This document shows positions 14,354 to 14,525 of a DNA stretch of 14,525 nt, piece after piece. The notes beneath the pieces are model-generated. The model made no database searches. It saw only the letters and a list, made by a program, of their open reading frames with translations, and was not told the DNA's origin. Positions within the stretch are counted from its first letter, which is position 1; the number at the start of each line of letters is the position of its first letter. This DNA comes from Chthoniobacterales bacterium. GTDB taxonomy: Bacteria > Verrucomicrobiota > Verrucomicrobiia > Chthoniobacterales > UBA10450. The stretch is from NCBI GenBank assembly GCA_013697365.1, contig JACCXA010000111.1, positions 1 to 14,525 of the forward strand. The letters run 5' to 3'. Both the position numbers and the translations under genes were made by a program.

Positions 14354-14525
14354 CTTCTTTGAGATGTTCGGGCGTTCAGGCTGTATTTCGTGGACACGAC
14401 CGAGAGCCGCTCGCGCTCGAAACGCTCCGACGAACAGGCGGCGCGACGAAATCGGCTTTATACTGCCCGCCGAGCGAGAATTCGGAAACGACGAAGCTTT
14501 GCTCATTAGTCGCGAGTTTCATTAT
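14354..14525 (-). pseudogene. Broken Shedu/DUF4263-like nuclease fragment, continues beyond window
   Basis: Reading the - strand from the right edge, one frame gives TNEQSFVVSEFSLGGQYKAD followed by FV, then turns into unrelated residues and stops at 14376. A second frame continues with GAFRARAALGRVHEIQPERP and N. The two join seamlessly if 16 nt between two copies of CGACGAA (14428-14434 and 14444-14450, + strand) are removed. The joined text resembles the core of the Shedu/DUF4263 anti-phage nuclease family, where a (P/S)EFxLG-x3-xxDF block is followed by an IELExPN block. Here the expected IELE reads IQPE, so acidic residues are also changed. Beyond about 14354 similarity is lost. Family call is from remembered consensus, hence moderate confidence. 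Confidence 0.4.

Noticed and set aside
1..14525. CRISPR array or intact insertion sequence
   Set aside because: No regularly spaced direct repeats and no transposase-like frame were found on either strand.

Overview
This window looks like a chromosomal segment of a GC-rich Verrucomicrobiota bacterium, probably a soil Spartobacteria/Chthoniobacterales-type lineage. That is inference. It rests on a TraR/DksA-type protein of the CEMSGKPI...EAIPF type, an exported protein ending in a short 'LQRSDDLTTW...FYRI' domain, and intergenic repeats that resemble ones I associate with this phylum. Most of the window is ordinary core genome; the unusual parts are a broken exporter in the middle and a patch of decayed DNA at the right edge.

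Left block (2-5072, + strand): the C-terminal part of a CPBP-family membrane protease, then thiL, tsaE, tsaB, alr, an orphan RelE/ParE-like protein and an exported protein of unknown function. Every junction overlaps (4, 17, 4, 4, 4 and 29 nt), so the run reads as one translationally coupled operon. It combines thiamine diphosphate synthesis, the t6A tRNA-modification partners TsaE/TsaB, and D-alanine supply for the cell wall.

Middle-left block (5265-6350, - strand): a DksA/TraR-like regulator with a Lys/Ala-rich, histone-H1-like tail sits directly upstream of rpmG (L33) and rpsR (S18). It has kept only two of the four zinc cysteines.

Transporter block (6472-11346): two ABC-2 type permeases of one family lie on the - strand. 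They are separated by a + strand MacA/MacB-type exporter cassette (HlyD-like adaptor, LolD/MacB-like ATPase, MacB/FtsX-like permease). The last gene carries two frame-disrupting lesions, a 1-nt-class deletion near 9544 and a loss of about 16 nt near 10256 that removes a conserved cytoplasmic motif, so it is probably a pseudogene. No ATPase for the ABC-2 permease pair is visible.

Right block (11612-14525, - strand): a UvrD/Rep-type helicase, a short putative coiled-coil protein, and then about 590 bases without an intact gene. This stretch holds a strong nested hairpin, a degenerate tRNA-Arg(ACG)-like sequence, and a broken ORF entering from the right edge. The broken ORF resembles the conserved core of Shedu/DUF4263 defence nucleases once a 16-nt insertion bounded by a 7-nt direct repeat is removed. 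I saw no intact novel system and no CRISPR array. The best leads are the decayed defence-like gene beside a tRNA remnant, the broken MacB inside a split ABC-2 pair, and the tailed, cysteine-poor DksA-like protein.
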